Below, one piece after another: positions 39,623-41,449 of a stretch of DNA of 41,449 nucleotides. Positions within the stretch are counted from its first letter, which is position 1, and each line of letters opens with the position of its first letter. A program made the position numbers and the translations under genes. The DNA is from an uncultured Muribaculaceae bacterium. Lineage in GTDB: Bacteria > Bacteroidota > Bacteroidia > Bacteroidales > Muribaculaceae. The notes under the pieces are model-generated. The model searched no databases and was not told the origin of the DNA. It saw only the letters and a list, made by a program, of their open reading frames with translations. The stretch spans positions 1 through 41,449 of the forward strand of contig CAJUBC010000014.1 in the NCBI GenBank assembly GCA_910584545.1. Reading direction: 5' to 3'.

Positions 39623-39743
39623 TAGTCGTAAAATCGAACCAGATAGTCGTAAATCCATTCGACAGCCGATAATAACTCGTTTAAAGCATAAGAACGCGTA
39701 AATAACGCGTAGAAAACGAGTAATAACGCGTTAAAAAACGCGT
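39623..39743. repeat. Helically phased array of AACGCGT-type repeats
   Basis: Six 7-mers of the form AACKMGT start at 39674 (AACTCGT), 39693, 39704, 39715 (AACGAGT), 39725 and 39737 (AACGCGT): spacings 19, 11, 11, 10 and 12 bp, close to one DNA turn. Upstream, TAGTCGTAAA occurs twice at 39623 and 39644, 21 bp (two turns) apart. The array ends 21 bp from the stop of the accessory gene at 39765. With the palindrome cluster it fills the 320-bp gap after the tRNA terminator; I see no gene in it. Confidence 0.75.
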
Positions 39744-39764
39744 AGGAATCGCTCAGTTCACCTA

Positions 39765-41435
39765 TTATGCTTCCAATTCTTGCATACCTTTAGTTGTTAT
39801 TAACCAGGCCTTACCATTGTCTGTTTTAACCAGAGAGCCATTAGCTTGCATCGCTCTAAGCATATTGGAGATATGGTCCAACTTCTGCTTCCTTGTCATG
39901 TTTGCAGGCAAACTCTGTTCTATAATCTCAAAAACATCGGCGCGTTTGAATCCTATATTCCCGGCATTAACCGCAAGTTGCAAAACTAATTTTACCAATG
40001 CTTTCTTGTTAAGCCCTGTTTCCCTGGTGTATTGTCCGATCTGCTGAACCTTCTTAGCCACAGATAGCACTATATTATATCGTGGAGCTTTGCCTTCGAT
40101 GAGTTTTTTATCTTTCAAATGGCGGGCTGCCTCCTTAGTGATAGGACGATGTGTTCTGACCGCATCAAGCCATAGGCACTCCATAAGGCTAAGTGTCGAA
40201 TCACTCTTAAGTAGGTCGGTATAAGCATCGTCGGAAGCGATGCCATAGATTGTGACGCTAACTGTCTTTGCGTTATCATCAATCTCATACTCAGGCATCG
40301 GAAAGAATCGTCTGCGTTGCTCTTTGAACAATTTAGGAATGCCACGGCCTACCGTGTCAATCATATTGAAATGAACCATGCCGTGAGACAGACAAGTGTT
40401 CCTGTAATCCTTCTGAGGGCCTTTGTCCCGGAGGACTTTCTCTACTGATCCAGGTATAAATGAGCCACGGTTACTATAATAAAGAAAACCCTCATTTTCA
40501 ACTAATGTTATCCGTCCTCCAAGAGTATAATCCTGATGCGCAATGCAGTTATGGAGTGCTTCACGAATGGAATAATCTTCATACTGCTTCATCGTGTCCG
40601 GGAACAATGTGCCGCCCGGTAGTTCACGCATTGTCTTGTTCCTGATTTTAGCAAAAATTTTGTCAACAGCAAGAATATAAGGAATGGTATAATGTTCATA
40701 ATCCACTATCTCTCCATCTTTATCCTTCCATACCCATGTGATCTGAGCATTGGCAGGATGTATCTTCTGGAGAGCGACAGGATTTCCCAACAACAATATA
40801 GCAGCTCTTGTTATTTTGCCATTGCGCATCATCTCGCTATGCGAAAGGAATTCTTCAGTTGACCATTCATCAATTTCATTAGCCGGGATCGTGGAACCAT
40901 GCACTTTTTTATACATAATCCGCGCAGTAGCCAACGCAAGCTCATCAAGGTCGGCAATTGTGGCATCCGGCACAATTTCAGCCGACCAATCCGGAGCCGG
41001 AGCTTGACGTCGGATTTCATCCTGCTTCGACTGATTGAGCGGCTTCAGACTCTCGCCATCACGACCGTATGCGATACCTTTCCACTTCATTACGATATTT
41101 CGTGGTGAGGCCGGAATCTTGAACATCAGTATGCGCTTGCCGTCAACCTCGACAGGAATAATCTCACGGAATGTCTGACCGTCACTCATGTTGTTAGTGA
41201 GGTCTTGCTTCACCTTGTTCAGCGCCCCCTCGCCATCCTTATAAGATGTGCCTATGATTTCATGCTTCTTTTCATCGTAGCCGAATACCAGCCATGCAAA
41301 AGGGAGTCCACGCAAATTTGCCTCGTTGCTCAAAGCCGAGAAATACTTACCGAGATCATCGAAGTCGAAGTTATTCTCCGCCTTCTTGAACTCCACTGGA
41401 GAGACCGGAGCATGCTGGGACAGCATGGGAGGCAT
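39765..41435 (-). CDS. AlbA_2 / HATPase-domain putative DNA-binding regulator, possibly cut at the window edge
   Basis: A protein of at least 556 residues with an N-terminal AlbA_2 domain (VEFKKAENNFDFDDLGKYFSALSNEANLRG; AWLVFGYDEKKHEIIGTSY) and, at about 285-360, an HATPase-like domain (EDYSIREALHNCIAHQDYTLGGRITLVENEGFLYYSNRGSFIPG), as in the accessory 'ATP-binding/transcriptional regulator' family often found on mobile islands. The C-terminal third is helical with winged-helix character (TREAARHLKDKKLIEG; ADVFEIIEQSLPANMTRKQKLDHISNMLRAMQANGSLVKTDNGKAWLITTKG). The frame has no stop before the window end, so the true start may lie beyond 41449. Base composition is about 40% GC against about 60% for neighbours, a sign of transfer. 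Confidence 0.8.
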   Translation of the reverse strand: MPPMLSQHAPVSPVEFKKAENNFDFDDLGKYFSALSNEANLRGLPFAWLVFGYDEKKHEIIGTSYKDGEGALNKVKQDLTNNMSDGQTFREIIPVEVDGKRILMFKIPASPRNIVMKWKGIAYGRDGESLKPLNQSKQDEIRRQAPAPDWSAEIVPDATIADLDELALATARIMYKKVHGSTIPANEIDEWSTEEFLSHSEMMRNGKITRAAILLLGNPVALQKIHPANAQITWVWKDKDGEIVDYEHYTIPYILAVDKIFAKIRNKTMRELPGGTLFPDTMKQYEDYSIREALHNCIAHQDYTLGGRITLVENEGFLYYSNRGSFIPGSVEKVLRDKGPQKDYRNTCLSHGMVHFNMIDTVGRGIPKLFKEQRRRFFPMPEYEIDDNAKTVSVTIYGIASDDAYTDLLKSDSTLSLMECLWLDAVRTHRPITKEAARHLKDKKLIEGKAPRYNIVLSVAKKVQQIGQYTRETGLNKKALVKLVLQLAVNAGNIGFKRADVFEIIEQSLPANMTRKQKLDHISNMLRAMQANGSLVKTDNGKAWLITTKGMQELEA

Positions 41436-41449
41436 AAAAGTGTGTCGTA

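Noticed and set aside
39623..39743. CRISPR array
   Set aside because: Units are only 7 bp with 3-12 bp between them, with no spacer-length regularity of CRISPR and no cas genes.
39402..41449. An integrase or second tRNA 3' end proving an integrated element
   Set aside because: I found neither in the window; the island idea rests on composition and repeats only.

Overview
This window looks like a chromosomal segment of a Bacteroidales bacterium. Muribaculaceae is my best guess from protein flavour; I cannot prove the family. Four things support the order. Promoters repeatedly match the Bacteroidetes consensus (TTTG, 19-20 bp, TAnnTTTG), and Shine-Dalgarno sequences are almost absent. Lineage-typical families are present (DUF4270, DUF4924, a CNNM/CBS protein next to lptC, a two-META lipoprotein). 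The panC-panD / glycogen-synthase-like neighbourhood is also typical. Coding DNA is about 60% GC by hand counts of sampled lines, except at the right end.

Layout. 1-7.4 kb (minus strand): a six-gene envelope/CoA operon (divIC-like, membrane protein, coaX, outer-membrane barrel, lptC, CNNM/CBS protein) lies between two paralogous ECF sigma-factor genes, each with its own terminator; a metallo-beta-lactamase-fold gene follows. 7.5-10.6 kb (plus): DUF4924, rfbD, prfC. 10.7-11.9 kb (minus): a secreted YD-repeat-like protein. 12.2-13.3 kb (plus): a strong promoter, a highly structured RNA of about 280 nt and a nitroreductase. 13.5-17.0 kb (minus): the thrS-infC-rpmI-rplT translation operon, then an S4-domain protein, a META lipoprotein and a type II NADH dehydrogenase up to 19.8 kb. 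19.9-23.4 kb (plus): a TPR protein, rplY and pth. At 26.5 kb an AddB-like nuclease (minus) diverges from holB, a sugar nucleotidyltransferase and galE (plus). 29.8-33.1 kb (minus): CapA-like, DUF4270 and a truncated glycogen-synthase-like protein. 33.3-39.2 kb (plus): panC, panD, ffh, an ABC-F ATPase, a Dabb protein and a lipoprotein. 39.3 kb: tRNA-Thr(CGU). Beyond it composition drops to about 40% GC, the spacer is full of repeats, and an AlbA_2/ATPase-type accessory gene runs to the window edge. This looks like the start of an acquired segment beside a tRNA.

Functional themes. Most genes are housekeeping: translation (prfC, infC, thrS, L20, L35, L25, pth, SRP54, ABC-F), CoA synthesis (coaX with panC/panD), envelope assembly (lptC, divIC-like, rfbD, galE) and replication/repair (holB, AddB-like). 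The parts most worth a second look are the structured RNA at about 12.2-12.5 kb, the helically phased AACGCGT array and CGGTCGGAT palindrome cluster at 39.5-39.75 kb, the tandemly duplicated start region at 37.87 kb, the thrS promoter folded into the upstream gene's terminator, and the degenerate enzyme-like proteins (ABC-F second domain, glycogen-synthase-like).
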